The notes beneath the pieces are model-generated. The model was not told the DNA's origin, made no database searches, and worked only from the letters and a program-made list of their open reading frames with translations. From NCBI RefSeq assembly GCF_014205295.1, contig NZ_JACHNF010000001.1, forward strand, positions 4,402,001 through 4,466,000: a stretch of 64,000 nucleotides of DNA, written 5' to 3'. The DNA is from Kribbella solani (lineage in GTDB: Bacteria; Actinomycetota; Actinomycetes; Propionibacteriales; Kribbellaceae). The translations under genes were made by a program, and so were the position numbers. Shown piece by piece: positions 8,144 to 16,005 of the stretch. Numbering within the stretch: position 1 is the stretch's first letter; every line of letters begins with the position of its first letter.

Positions 8144-9676
8144 TCAGATCGACTCCAGATCACGCTCGATCGCGGCCAGTTCGGCCTCCGTACCCTGCAC
8201 TTTCGGGCCGGTGAACCAGTGCCGGGCCGAGATGAACCAGTACGCCGCCGCGAAGCCGAGCACGACCAGTACCGCGACCGGCGTGTAGTTGAACGTGCTA
8301 CCGGTCACCGGGCTGACCTGCGGCAGCATGAACAGGATCGTGATGAAGCAGACCCAGACGATCGCGACGATCCCGATCGGGCGGCTCCAGCGGCCGAGAT
8401 GCCACGGTCCCGGCTGGAAATGGTCACCCTGCAACAGCCGGAGCAGCGTCGGCAGTACGTACGCGATGTAGAGGCCGATCACCGCGATCGAGGTCACCGC
8501 GGCGTACGCGGTCGCGTTCCACAGGTACGGCAGACCGAGGACGAAGGCGCCGCCCGCGGCCAGCCAGATCGCGTTCGTGGGTGTCCGGGTGCGGTGGTTG
8601 ATCCGGTGCCAGAGCTTGGAACCGGGCAGCGCGCCGTCGCGGGAGAACGCGTAGATCATCCGCGAGTTCGCCGTCACCGAGGACATCCCGCAGAACAGCT
8701 GCGCGCCGATCACCACCAGCAGCAGGATCTTGCCGGTCACCGATCCGACCGCGTCGATGAAGATCTGCGCGGGCGGTACGCCGGTCTTGCTGCCGAGCGC
8801 CCCGTCGTAGCTCTGGATCGCGAAGGTCAGGCCGATCAGCAGCACCCAGCCGGCCACCAGCGACACGATGATCGACATCACGATCCCGCGCGGACCGGAG
8901 CGGGCCGCGTCCTTGGTCTCCTCGGTCATGTGCGCGGACGCGTCGTACCCGGTGAACGTGTACTGGGCGAGCAGCAGGCCGAGCAGCGCGACGTAGAACG
9001 TCGATCCCCAGCCGGTGTTGTTGACGAAATGGCCGAACACGAACGAGGCCGACTGGTGCTTGTCCGGCACGATCACGAGCGCGCCGACGATGAACAGTAC
9101 GCCGAGGATGTGCCACCAGACGCTGATGTCGTTCAGCTTGGCCACCAGGCGTACGCCGAGTGAGTTCAGCAGGGCGTGCACCAGCAGGATGATGCCGAAC
9201 AGCAGGATCGTGTGGCCGGGCGTCGCGCTGAAGCCGAACTGCAGGTCCAGGAACGCGTTCAGGAAGAACGCCGCGCCGAAGTCGATCCCGGCCGTCACGG
9301 CGACCTGACCGAGGAAGTTGAACCAGCCGGTGAACCAGGACCAGGCCGCGCCGTTGGACGGGGCGAGTTTCGCGGCCCAGTAGTACAGACCGCCGGCGGT
9401 CGGGAAGCTGGAACACACCTCGGCCATCGCGAGCCCGACGAACAACGTCATCAGCCCGACCACCGGCCAGCCCCAGACGATCAGCACCGGGCCGCCGGTG
9501 TTCATGCCGAAGCCGTAGAGGGTCAGGCAGCCGGACAGGATCGAGATGATCGTGAACGACACCGCGAAGTTCGAGAACCCGGACATGGTCCGGGACAGTT
9601 CCTGGGCGTAACCCAACTGGTGCAGGCGTTTCTCGTCGTCGGTCATCGGGGCGGATGCGGACAGTTCCTCGCTCAC
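8144..9676 (-). CDS. APC superfamily amino acid/amine permease
   Basis: This 510-residue protein has about 12 transmembrane helices and belongs to the amino acid-polyamine-organocation superfamily. Its N-terminal signature is SGFSNFAVSFTIISILSG and GGPVLIVWGWPVVGLM, and GYDASAHMTEETKDAARSGPRG is characteristic of the GABA/choline-type transporter branch. I place the start at GTG 9676 because GAGGAGG lies 7 nt upstream; longer readings add 37 residues of unlikely sequence. Context with a gamma-glutamylation pathway suggests it imports the amine substrate, like PuuP. The 134 bp upstream carry a candidate operator and a short repeat. Confidence 0.9.
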   Translation of the reverse strand: MSEELSASAPMTDDEKRLHQLGYAQELSRTMSGFSNFAVSFTIISILSGCLTLYGFGMNTGGPVLIVWGWPVVGLMTLFVGLAMAEVCSSFPTAGGLYYWAAKLAPSNGAAWSWFTGWFNFLGQVAVTAGIDFGAAFFLNAFLDLQFGFSATPGHTILLFGIILLVHALLNSLGVRLVAKLNDISVWWHILGVLFIVGALVIVPDKHQSASFVFGHFVNNTGWGSTFYVALLGLLLAQYTFTGYDASAHMTEETKDAARSGPRGIVMSIIVSLVAGWVLLIGLTFAIQSYDGALGSKTGVPPAQIFIDAVGSVTGKILLLVVIGAQLFCGMSSVTANSRMIYAFSRDGALPGSKLWHRINHRTRTPTNAIWLAAGGAFVLGLPYLWNATAYAAVTSIAVIGLYIAYVLPTLLRLLQGDHFQPGPWHLGRWSRPIGIVAIVWVCFITILFMLPQVSPVTGSTFNYTPVAVLVVLGFAAAYWFISARHWFTGPKVQGTEAELAAIERDLESI

Positions 9677-9734
9677 TGGGGCCTCCTCGGCACAGCCGTA
9701 CGCCGCAATGGTCTCCCCGCAGACCTTTAACTCA

Positions 9735-9745
9735 TTGAGGCATGG
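9735..9745 (+). promoter_or_regulatory. Candidate operator of the FadR-type regulator (permease side)
   Basis: TTGAGGCATGG here is identical to the 11 bp that overlap the start of the regulator gene (10537-10527, minus strand). A similar TTGACGCAGG lies upstream of the ligase gene (14830-14839). Recurrence in three control regions of one cluster suggests a binding site; function is inferred. Confidence 0.4.
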
Positions 9746-9786
9746 GTCACATCGGCTGTCAAGAATCAGCGCGCTTCCAGCTCCCA

Positions 9787-9819
9787 CCCGATCAGGCCAG
9801 ACCAGCCCGATCAGGCCAG
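9787..9819 (-). repeat. Duplicated 3' end of the FadR-type gene
   Basis: On the minus strand CTGGCCTGATCGGG, which contains the TGA stop of the regulator, occurs at 9819-9806 and again at 9800-9787. The copies are perfect 14-mers with a 19-bp period, so the second TGA is out of frame with the first. Confidence 0.85.
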
Positions 9820-10530
9820 GAAGGCACGGAGCAGGGCGGCCGTACCCGACAGGTGTTCCTGCATGGCGCGGCGGGCGGCGGCCGGGTCGCCGGTCAGGAT
9901 CGCGGTGACGATCACCGCGTGCTGCACGTTCGAATGCGCGATGTTGCGTTCCAGCAGCGGGATCGCGTCGAGCAGTTCGTTCAGGCGCATCCGTACATCG
10001 GCGACGGCCGACGTCAGGGACGGTGATCCGGTCACCTCCGCGACCGCGAGGTGCAGGCGCGAATCCAGCCGGCGGTAGTCGGTCAGGCTGGCGGCGGCGT
10101 TCTCGTCCAGGCAGCGCCGGAGGTGGTCCCGCTCGGCCGTCGTCAGCTCCCGGGCCGCGGCGGCCTCCGCGGCACCGGTCTCCAGGACGTTGCGCAACGT
10201 GAGCGCGTCCTCCAGGCCGTCGGCCAGGTCACGGGCGATGCGTTTGGCCGGCGTACGCGGTGGTTTCGGCAACTCGGCGTTGACGAACGTGCCGCCGTAC
10301 CGGCCGCGGCGGGACTCGACGTACCCGGCCTCGGTGAGCGCGTGGATCGCCTCCCGGAGGGTGACCCGGCTGACGCTCAGCCGGGCCGCCAGCTCACGCT
10401 CCGGCGGCAACCGGTCGCCCGGGCCGACGACCCCGAGCTTGATTGCCTGCAGCAACCGCTCGACCGTCTCCTCGAACGGGTTCCCGGCCCGCACCGGCCG
10501 GAACACCGCTTCGTCTGCCTGAACGACCAT
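9811..10530 (-). CDS. FadR/GntR family transcriptional regulator
   Basis: This 239-residue regulator has an N-terminal GntR winged helix (LPPERELAARLSVSRVTLREA, about residues 41-61, then GGTFV wing) and a C-terminal all-helical FCD ligand domain ending in MQEHLSGTAALLRAFLA. FadR-subfamily members usually repress the pathway next to them and respond to a carboxylate intermediate. It lies between the permease and the enzyme genes of the gamma-glutamylation cluster, so it is its probable regulator. The ATG at 10530 is 6 nt after TAGTCT on the minus strand, consistent with a leaderless message. Confidence 0.92.
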   Translation of the reverse strand: MVVQADEAVFRPVRAGNPFEETVERLLQAIKLGVVGPGDRLPPERELAARLSVSRVTLREAIHALTEAGYVESRRGRYGGTFVNAELPKPPRTPAKRIARDLADGLEDALTLRNVLETGAAEAAAARELTTAERDHLRRCLDENAAASLTDYRRLDSRLHLAVAEVTGSPSLTSAVADVRMRLNELLDAIPLLERNIAHSNVQHAVIVTAILTGDPAAARRAMQEHLSGTAALLRAFLA

Positions 10531-10542
10531 GCCTCAAGACTA
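10527..10542 (-). promoter_or_regulatory. Leaderless -10 box and candidate autoregulatory site
   Basis: The minus strand reads TAGTCT (10542-10537), then six bases, then ATG at 10530. The same bases contain TTGAGGCATGG (10537-10527), shared exactly with the permease upstream region. A regulator bound here would cover the transcription start, which fits autorepression. No clear -35 was seen in the GC-rich DNA upstream. Confidence 0.45.
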
Positions 10543-10604
10543 GGCGCCACGCCGAGCGCGCCGCGGGAGGCGACGACGCCGGCCGCGCCCACCCGCCGCG
10601 TGGA

Positions 10605-11393
10605 CTAGAGCGGGGTCACGTAGGCGCCGGAGATTCCCCCGTCCACCAGGAAGGTGTTCGCGGTGATGAAGGAGCTGTCGTCGCTGGCCAGGAAGGCGAC
10701 GGCGGCGGCGATCTCCTCCGGTTCGCCGAACCGGCCCATCGGGACGTGGATCAGGCGGCGCTGGGCCCGCTCCGGGTCCTTCGCGAACAGCTCGGTCAGC
10801 AGCGGCGTGTTCACCGGGCCGGGACAGAGCGCGTTCACCCGGATCCCCTGCCGGGCGAACTCGACGCCGAGCTCCCGGCTCATCGCCAGTACGCCGCCCT
10901 TCGACGCCGAGTACGAGATCTGCGACGTGGCCGCGCCCATCACCGCGACGAACGAGGCGGTGTTGATGATCGACCCCTTGCCCTGCCGCTGCATGTACGG
11001 GATCGCGGCCTTGCAACACAGGTACACCGAGGTCAGATTTACCTCCTGGACCTTCCGCCACGCCTCCAGCCCGGTGTCCAGGATCGAGGCGTCGTCCGGC
11101 GGCGAGATGCCCGCGTTGTTGAACGCGATGTCCACCGCGCCGTACGTGTCGAAGGCCTGCTTGAACAACTGGTCGACCGCCGCCGGATCGGTGACATCGG
11201 TCGGCACGAACAACCCGCCGACCGCGTCCGCGGCATCCTTGCCCGCGACCGGGTCGACGTCGCCGATCACGACCCGCGCGCCCTCCGCCGCCAGCCGCCG
11301 AACCGTCGCCAGGCCGATCCCGCCGGCGCCGCCGGTCACCACCGCGACCCGGCCCTCGAGCCGATGCGCATTGCCACTGATGTCAACAGGCAT
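10605..11393 (-). CDS. Short-chain dehydrogenase/reductase (FabG-like)
   Basis: This 262-residue NAD(P)-dependent oxidoreductase has the Rossmann motif VTGGAGGIGLA (about 19-29), NNAG (92-95) and the catalytic S147, Y161 and K165 (YSASK). It resembles 3-oxoacyl-ACP reductases, but its place in the cluster suggests oxidation of an alcohol group on a gamma-glutamylated intermediate. Its ATG at 11393 directly follows the TGA of the aldehyde dehydrogenase gene, so it is translationally coupled. In the classical putrescine pathway this step would be done by the FAD oxidase PuuB, which is absent here. Confidence 0.9.
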   Translation of the reverse strand: MPVDISGNAHRLEGRVAVVTGGAGGIGLATVRRLAAEGARVVIGDVDPVAGKDAADAVGGLFVPTDVTDPAAVDQLFKQAFDTYGAVDIAFNNAGISPPDDASILDTGLEAWRKVQEVNLTSVYLCCKAAIPYMQRQGKGSIINTASFVAVMGAATSQISYSASKGGVLAMSRELGVEFARQGIRVNALCPGPVNTPLLTELFAKDPERAQRRLIHVPMGRFGEPEEIAAAVAFLASDDSSFITANTFLVDGGISGAYVTPL

Positions 11394-12740
11394 TCAGTCC
11401 TCCGTGGAGATGAAGATGTTCTTGGTCTCGGTGAACGCGGCCGGCGCGTCCGGGCCCAGCTCCCGGCCGAGGCCGGACTGTTTGTAACCGCCGAACGGCG
11501 TCGAGTACCGGACCGACGAGTTGGAGTTGATCGAGAGATTGCCGGCTTCGACGCCGCGACCGGCCCGGATCGCCCGGCCGAGGTCCCTGGTCCAGATCGA
11601 GCCGGACAGGCCGTACTCGCTGTCGTTCGCGATCCGGAGCGCGTCGGCCTCGTCCGTGAACGGGATCACCGCGACGACCGGGCCGAAGATCTCTTCCCGC
11701 GCGGCGCGTACGGTCGGCGGCGCGAGCACGGTCGGCGGGAACCAGTACCCGTCCCCCGACGGCGCGGTCCCTTGAAACGCAGGGTTCTCGACGTACGCCG
11801 CGACGCGTTCCAGCTGCTGCCGCGAGATCAACGGACCCATCTCCGTGGCCGGATCATTGGGGTCACCAACCTTGAAGTCGCGGACCGCCGGTTCGAGCAG
11901 TTCCATGAACCGGTCGTACGCGGTCCGTTCGACCAGGATGCGACTGCGCGCGCAGCAGTCCTGCCCGGCGTTGTCGAACACGCCGTACGGCGCCTGCGCG
12001 GCCGCCTTCTCCAGATCCGCGTCGGCGAACACGATGTTCGCGGACTTGCCGCCCAGCTCCAGCGTCACCCGTTTCACCTGGTCCGCGCACCCGGCCATGA
12101 TCTGCTTCCCGACCGTCGTCGACCCGGTGAAGACGATCTTCCGGACCGCGGGATGGGTGACGAAACGCTGCCCGACCACAGTCCCCTTGCCGGGCACGAC
12201 TTCGAGTACGCCGGGTGGCAGACCGGCTTCCAGCGCGAGTTCGCCGAGCCGGATCGCGGTCAGCGGAGTGAGCTCGGCGGGTTTGAGTACGACGGTGTTG
12301 CCGGCCGCGAGCGCCGGGGCGAATCCCCAGCCGGCGATCGGCATCGGGAAGTTCCACGGCACGATGACGCCGACCACGCCGAGAGGTTCCTGGAAGGTCA
12401 GATCGATGCCGCCGGCAACTGGGATCTGCTTGCCGAACAGGCGTTCCGGGGCGGCCGAGTAGTACGTCAGCACGTCGCGGACGTTACCGGCCTCCCAGCG
12501 GGCGTTGCCGATGGTGTGGCCCGCGTTCTCCACCTCGAGCGCGGCCAGGTGCTCCAGGTCCTGGTCGACCGCGTCGGCGAACCTGCGCAGCAGTCGGCCA
12601 CGGTCGGCCGGTGCCACGTTTCGCCAAGTTTCAAAGGCGTTCGCGGCCCGGGCGATCGCGGCGTCGGCGTCGGTTTCCGAGGCGAGCTGGACGGTCCGGA
12701 TCACCTTCTCGGTGGCCGGGTTGATCACGTCGTACGTCAT
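11394..12740 (-). CDS. NAD(P)-dependent aldehyde dehydrogenase (PuuC-like)
   Basis: This 448-residue enzyme oxidises an aldehyde to the acid. It has VPWNFP in the substrate-binding part, FTGSTTVGKQI for cofactor binding, the glutamate motif ELGGKSANIVF and the catalytic cysteine in FDNAGQDCCARSR (about residue 263). The C-terminus PFGGYKQSGLGRELG is typical. It is about 30 residues shorter than most family members but all motifs are present. Its ATG overlaps the stop of the upstream hydrolase gene by 4 bp. In context it should convert a gamma-glutamyl-aminoaldehyde to the corresponding gamma-glutamyl-amino acid. Confidence 0.93.
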   Translation of the reverse strand: MTYDVINPATEKVIRTVQLASETDADAAIARAANAFETWRNVAPADRGRLLRRFADAVDQDLEHLAALEVENAGHTIGNARWEAGNVRDVLTYYSAAPERLFGKQIPVAGGIDLTFQEPLGVVGVIVPWNFPMPIAGWGFAPALAAGNTVVLKPAELTPLTAIRLGELALEAGLPPGVLEVVPGKGTVVGQRFVTHPAVRKIVFTGSTTVGKQIMAGCADQVKRVTLELGGKSANIVFADADLEKAAAQAPYGVFDNAGQDCCARSRILVERTAYDRFMELLEPAVRDFKVGDPNDPATEMGPLISRQQLERVAAYVENPAFQGTAPSGDGYWFPPTVLAPPTVRAAREEIFGPVVAVIPFTDEADALRIANDSEYGLSGSIWTRDLGRAIRAGRGVEAGNLSINSNSSVRYSTPFGGYKQSGLGRELGPDAPAAFTETKNIFISTED

Positions 12741-13465
12741 CTGGTGCTCCTGATCAGGGCTGTGAAGAGCCGCAGGTCATCGCGGGTCTCTTCCGGGTGC
12801 CACTGGATGCCGAGGGCAAAGGCGCGGTCCGCCACTTCCGCCGCTTCGATCGTCCCGTCGCCGGCGCGGGCGGTGACGGTCAGGGCGGGCGCGAGTACGT
12901 CGATCGCCTGGTGGTGGTAGCAGCTGCCGGTCGCCTGCGCGCCGAGGATGCGGTGCGTCAGGGTACCCGGCTCGACCTTGATCTCGGTGCTGCCGAACGC
13001 TGCCGGCGCCGGGCGATGGTCGTCATGGGCAACTACTTCCGGCAAGTGCTGGTGGAGGGTGCCGCCGAGGGCGACGTTCAGTACCTGCAGGCCGCGGCAG
13101 ACCGCGAGCAACGGCAGGCCAACTGGTCGGCCAGGACGCTCCCATTCCAGGGCCGCCTGGATCAGCGTGGCGTCGTGCTGGTCTCGGCCGGGACTGGTGC
13201 CGATGGTCTCGGGATGGGGCGTCGCGCCGTACGCTGCTGGGTCGACGTCGCATCCACCGGCGATGACGAGCCCGTCGAGTACGCCCAGGACCGAGGGGTC
13301 CGTGCCGACCGGGGGCAGCAGTAGTGGCGTGCCACCGGCCGCGACAACCGCGTCCAGGTAGACGCGCGGAAGCAGAGCTGCCTCGCGTTGCCAGATCCCC
13401 CAGATGGCCGGTTCGAGGTACGTGGTGATGCCGATGCGCGGCCGGTCAGAGGCGTTCGAAACCAC
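12737..13465 (-). CDS. Gamma-glutamyl-GABA hydrolase family protein (PuuD-like, class I amidotransferase fold)
   Basis: This 242-residue protein has the class I glutamine amidotransferase fold used by PuuD to hydrolyse gamma-glutamyl amides. The nucleophile is the cysteine of PLLAVCRGLQVLN (about residue 123) and the His-Glu pair is in IQWHPEETR (about 228-231). The N-terminus RPRIGITTYLE and GGCDVDPAAYG are typical of the family. The GTG at 13465 lies inside the 3' end of the ligase gene (20-bp overlap) and the stop overlaps the next ATG, so all four enzymes are tightly coupled. It would release the final amino acid and glutamate. Confidence 0.92.
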   Translation of the reverse strand: MVSNASDRPRIGITTYLEPAIWGIWQREAALLPRVYLDAVVAAGGTPLLLPPVGTDPSVLGVLDGLVIAGGCDVDPAAYGATPHPETIGTSPGRDQHDATLIQAALEWERPGRPVGLPLLAVCRGLQVLNVALGGTLHQHLPEVVAHDDHRPAPAAFGSTEIKVEPGTLTHRILGAQATGSCYHHQAIDVLAPALTVTARAGDGTIEAAEVADRAFALGIQWHPEETRDDLRLFTALIRSTR

Positions 13466-14792
13466 GGACTCGCTCCCAGTCGGTGACGGCGGCGTCGTAC
13501 GCGTCCAGCTCGACCCGCGCCGCGTTCGCGTAATGGTCGACCATTTCGTCGCCGAAGGCCGTCCGCGCCAGTTTTGAGCCGGTGAAGAGCGCGGCCGCTT
13601 CGCGCAAGGTGGCCGGCACGTGCTCCTTGTCGGACTCGTACGCGTTGCCTTCCAGCAGCGGCTCGAGCTCCAGTTCGTTCTCGATGCCGTGCAAGCCGGC
13701 CGCGATGATCGCGGCGACCGCGAGGTACGGGTTCACGTCGCCGCCGGGGACGCGGTTCTCGACCCGGAGCGAATCGCCATGGCCGACCACGCGCAGCGCG
13801 CAGGTGCGGTTGTCGAGGCCCCACGCGACCGCGGTCGGCGCGAAACTTCCCTTCGCGAATCGCTTGTAGGAGTTGATGTTCGGGGCCAGCAGATAGCTGA
13901 ACTCGGTCAGGCAGGCGAGCTGACCGGCGATGAAGTGCTCCATCAGCCGGGAGAACCCGTGGTCGCGATCACCGGCGAGTACGGGCGCGCCGTCGGTGGA
14001 CCGGAAGCTCAGGTGAATGTGGCACGAGTTTCCTTCACGTTCGTCGTACTTGGCCATGAACGTGAGGCTCTTGCCATGTTTCGACGCGATCTCCTTCGCG
14101 CCGGTCTTGTAGATCGAGTGGTTGTCGCACGTCGCCAACGCTTCGGCGTACCGGAAGGCGATCTCGTGCTGACCGAAATTGCACTCACCTTTCGCGGACT
14201 CGACGTACAGGCCGGCACCGGTCATGCCGTTGCGGATGTCCCGGAGCAGCGGCTCGATCCGGGACGTACCCAGCAGCGAGTAGTCCACGTTGTACTGGTT
14301 CGCCGGCGTGAGGTCGCGGTACCGCTTGTCCCAGGCCGCTTCGAAGGTGTCGCCGAAGACGATGAACTCCAGCTCGGTCCCGACGTACGCGACGAGATCG
14401 CGCTCCGCGAGCCGGTCCAGCTGCCGCCGCAGCACCTGCCGAGGCGAGGCGATCACCGGCGTACCGTCCAGCCACTCCACGTCGCACATCACCAGGGCCG
14501 TGCCTTCGAGCCAGGGCAGCAGCCGCAACGTGTCTAGGTCCGGAGCCATCACCAGGTCGCCGTAGCCTCGCTCCCACGACGACATCGCGTACCCGTCCAC
14601 CGTGTTCATGTCCACGTCGACCGCGAGCAGGTAGTTGCACCCCTCGGTGCCGTCCTTCAGTACCTCCTCCAGGAAATACCGAGCGCCGCACCGCTTTCCC
14701 TGCAACCGCCCCTGCATGTCCACGATCCCCACCAGCACCGTGTCGACCACACCCCCCTCAACCAGCCTGCGCAACTCGCCAACACTCAGCAC
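13446..14792 (-). CDS. Glutamine synthetase-like gamma-glutamylamine ligase (PuuA/GlnA-like)
   Basis: This 448-residue member of the glutamine synthetase superfamily is likely to join glutamate to an amine using ATP. Recognisable motifs are YVGTELEFIVFGD (metal glutamates), NGMTGAGLYVESAKGECNFGQ, NSCHIHLSF and VENRVPGGDVNPYLAVAA. It is first in the operon. I choose GTG 14792 because GGGAG lies 5 nt upstream; GTG 14798 is the alternative. Candidate substrates are putrescine, ethanolamine or another amino alcohol: family knowledge allows all, and only the SDR downstream favours an amino alcohol. Confidence 0.92.
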   Translation of the reverse strand: MLSVGELRRLVEGGVVDTVLVGIVDMQGRLQGKRCGARYFLEEVLKDGTEGCNYLLAVDVDMNTVDGYAMSSWERGYGDLVMAPDLDTLRLLPWLEGTALVMCDVEWLDGTPVIASPRQVLRRQLDRLAERDLVAYVGTELEFIVFGDTFEAAWDKRYRDLTPANQYNVDYSLLGTSRIEPLLRDIRNGMTGAGLYVESAKGECNFGQHEIAFRYAEALATCDNHSIYKTGAKEIASKHGKSLTFMAKYDEREGNSCHIHLSFRSTDGAPVLAGDRDHGFSRLMEHFIAGQLACLTEFSYLLAPNINSYKRFAKGSFAPTAVAWGLDNRTCALRVVGHGDSLRVENRVPGGDVNPYLAVAAIIAAGLHGIENELELEPLLEGNAYESDKEHVPATLREAAALFTGSKLARTAFGDEMVDHYANAARVELDAYDAAVTDWERVRGFERL

Positions 14793-14829
14793 GACCACTC
14801 CCGGAGTCTATTGGTCTACGTACAGTCCA

Positions 14830-14858
14830 TTGACGCAGGCCGGGCCGACCGGTGTCAA
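14830..14858. promoter_or_regulatory. Inverted repeat TTGAC-N19-GTCAA in the ligase/protease divergent region
   Basis: TTGAC (14830-14834) and GTCAA (14854-14858) form an inverted repeat between the divergent ligase and metalloprotease genes. The minus strand contains a perfect -35 hexamer TTGACA (14858-14853). TTGACGCAGG (14830-14839) also resembles the candidate FadR-type site found twice elsewhere in the cluster. Confidence 0.35.
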
Positions 14859-14981
14859 CGGCAGGCGCGGCGGTGCCGTGGCACTGAACTGTCAGTGAAC
14901 GGGTTGGCACTGTGCGGAATCACGGCGAAAATCTCCGGATTCGGCCGCACCGCCCAAGCGGCCCGATCCTGGAGGACCGCC

Positions 14982-15959
14982 ATGCAGTCTTCAATACCTT
15001 CCCCGCCCCACCACCCCGGTCGGTTCATTACCCGCCCCCGTGTACTGGCTGTCATGCTGGCCGGTACGGCGCTGGTGTTCAGTCCGCTCGGAGGGCAGGC
15101 CAACGCGCAACTGCCTGCCGATCAGACCGGGAACCCAGCCTGTTTCACGCCTGAAGAAGGAGCCGCCGCCCGCGGTGGGTTCGGCGCCGATCACCGGGAC
15201 CTGTCGGTGACCGAGCAGAAAGCGATCGAGGCCCGGACCGCGCAGATCCTGAAGGCCAAGCAGGCGCGTGGACTCGCGCCGAAAGCCGGCAAGCTGGCGG
15301 CCGCGACCGTGCCGGTGTACGTGCACGTGATGCGGAGCGCGAGTGGTGCCGGGGATGTCACCGCCACCCAGATCAGCAACCAGATCGCCGAGCTGAACCA
15401 GAACTTCGCGGGCGGTGAGTCGTCACAGGCCGCCAACACCGGGTTCAGCTTCACCCTGGCCGGCACCTACCGGTACAACAACGACACCTGGCACCGCGAC
15501 GGCGCGAGCACCACGTACCGGTCCCAGACCCGCAAGGGCGGGAAGAACGCGCTGAACATCTGGCTCGTCGACTTCTCCTACCTCGGGATCGCGACCTTCC
15601 CGTGGGACTACGCGAACAACCCGTCGATCGACGGCATCCGGGTGCAGTACACCTCGCTGCCCGGTGGTTCGGCGACCAACTACAACCTCGGCAAGACCGC
15701 CTCCCACGAGGCCGGGCACTGGTTCGGGCTGTACCACACGTTCCAGGGCGGCTGCACGAGTACGAACGACTCGGTGGCCGACACGCCCGCCCAGAGCAGC
15801 GCCTCCAGCGGCTGCCCGACCGGCCGTGACTCCTGCTCACTGCCCGGCCTGGACCCGATCCACAACTACATGGATTACTCGTACGACTCCTGCTACAACC
15901 AGTTCACCCCGGGACAGTCAACCCGGATCAGCAACATGTGGACTGCCTATCGCGCATGA
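14982..15959 (+). CDS. Secreted zinc metalloprotease, pappalysin/cytophagalysin type (M43)
   Basis: This 325-residue protein starts with a signal peptide (basic RFITRPR, hydrophobic VLAVMLAGTALVF, cleavage near QANAQ). The catalytic zinc motif HEAGHWFGLYH is near residues 241-251, and a Met-turn follows in NYMDYSYDSCYNQFTPGQ. The motif, the preceding NYNLGKTASHE and the cysteine pattern are those of M43 metallopeptidases, so it should be an extracellular protease. ATG 14982 has GGAGG 6 nt upstream; upstream in-frame codons lack such a site. It stands alone between the amine cluster and the carboxypeptidase. Confidence 0.92.
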   Translation: MQSSIPSPPHHPGRFITRPRVLAVMLAGTALVFSPLGGQANAQLPADQTGNPACFTPEEGAAARGGFGADHRDLSVTEQKAIEARTAQILKAKQARGLAPKAGKLAAATVPVYVHVMRSASGAGDVTATQISNQIAELNQNFAGGESSQAANTGFSFTLAGTYRYNNDTWHRDGASTTYRSQTRKGGKNALNIWLVDFSYLGIATFPWDYANNPSIDGIRVQYTSLPGGSATNYNLGKTASHEAGHWFGLYHTFQGGCTSTNDSVADTPAQSSASSGCPTGRDSCSLPGLDPIHNYMDYSYDSCYNQFTPGQSTRISNMWTAYRA

Positions 15960-15969
15960 GACCCGTTTG

Positions 15970-15998
15970 TGACATCTGGACCATCGGCCAACTAGAGT
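15970..15998 (+). promoter_or_regulatory. Promoter of the D,D-carboxypeptidase gene, leaderless
   Basis: TGACAT (15970-15975), a 17-bp spacer and TAGAGT (15993-15998) form a plausible housekeeping promoter. The ATG at 16006 is 7 nt after the -10 box, so transcription would begin at or one base before the start codon. There is no Shine-Dalgarno sequence, which supports this. Confidence 0.5.
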
Positions 15999-16005
15999 GC
16001 GGCCG

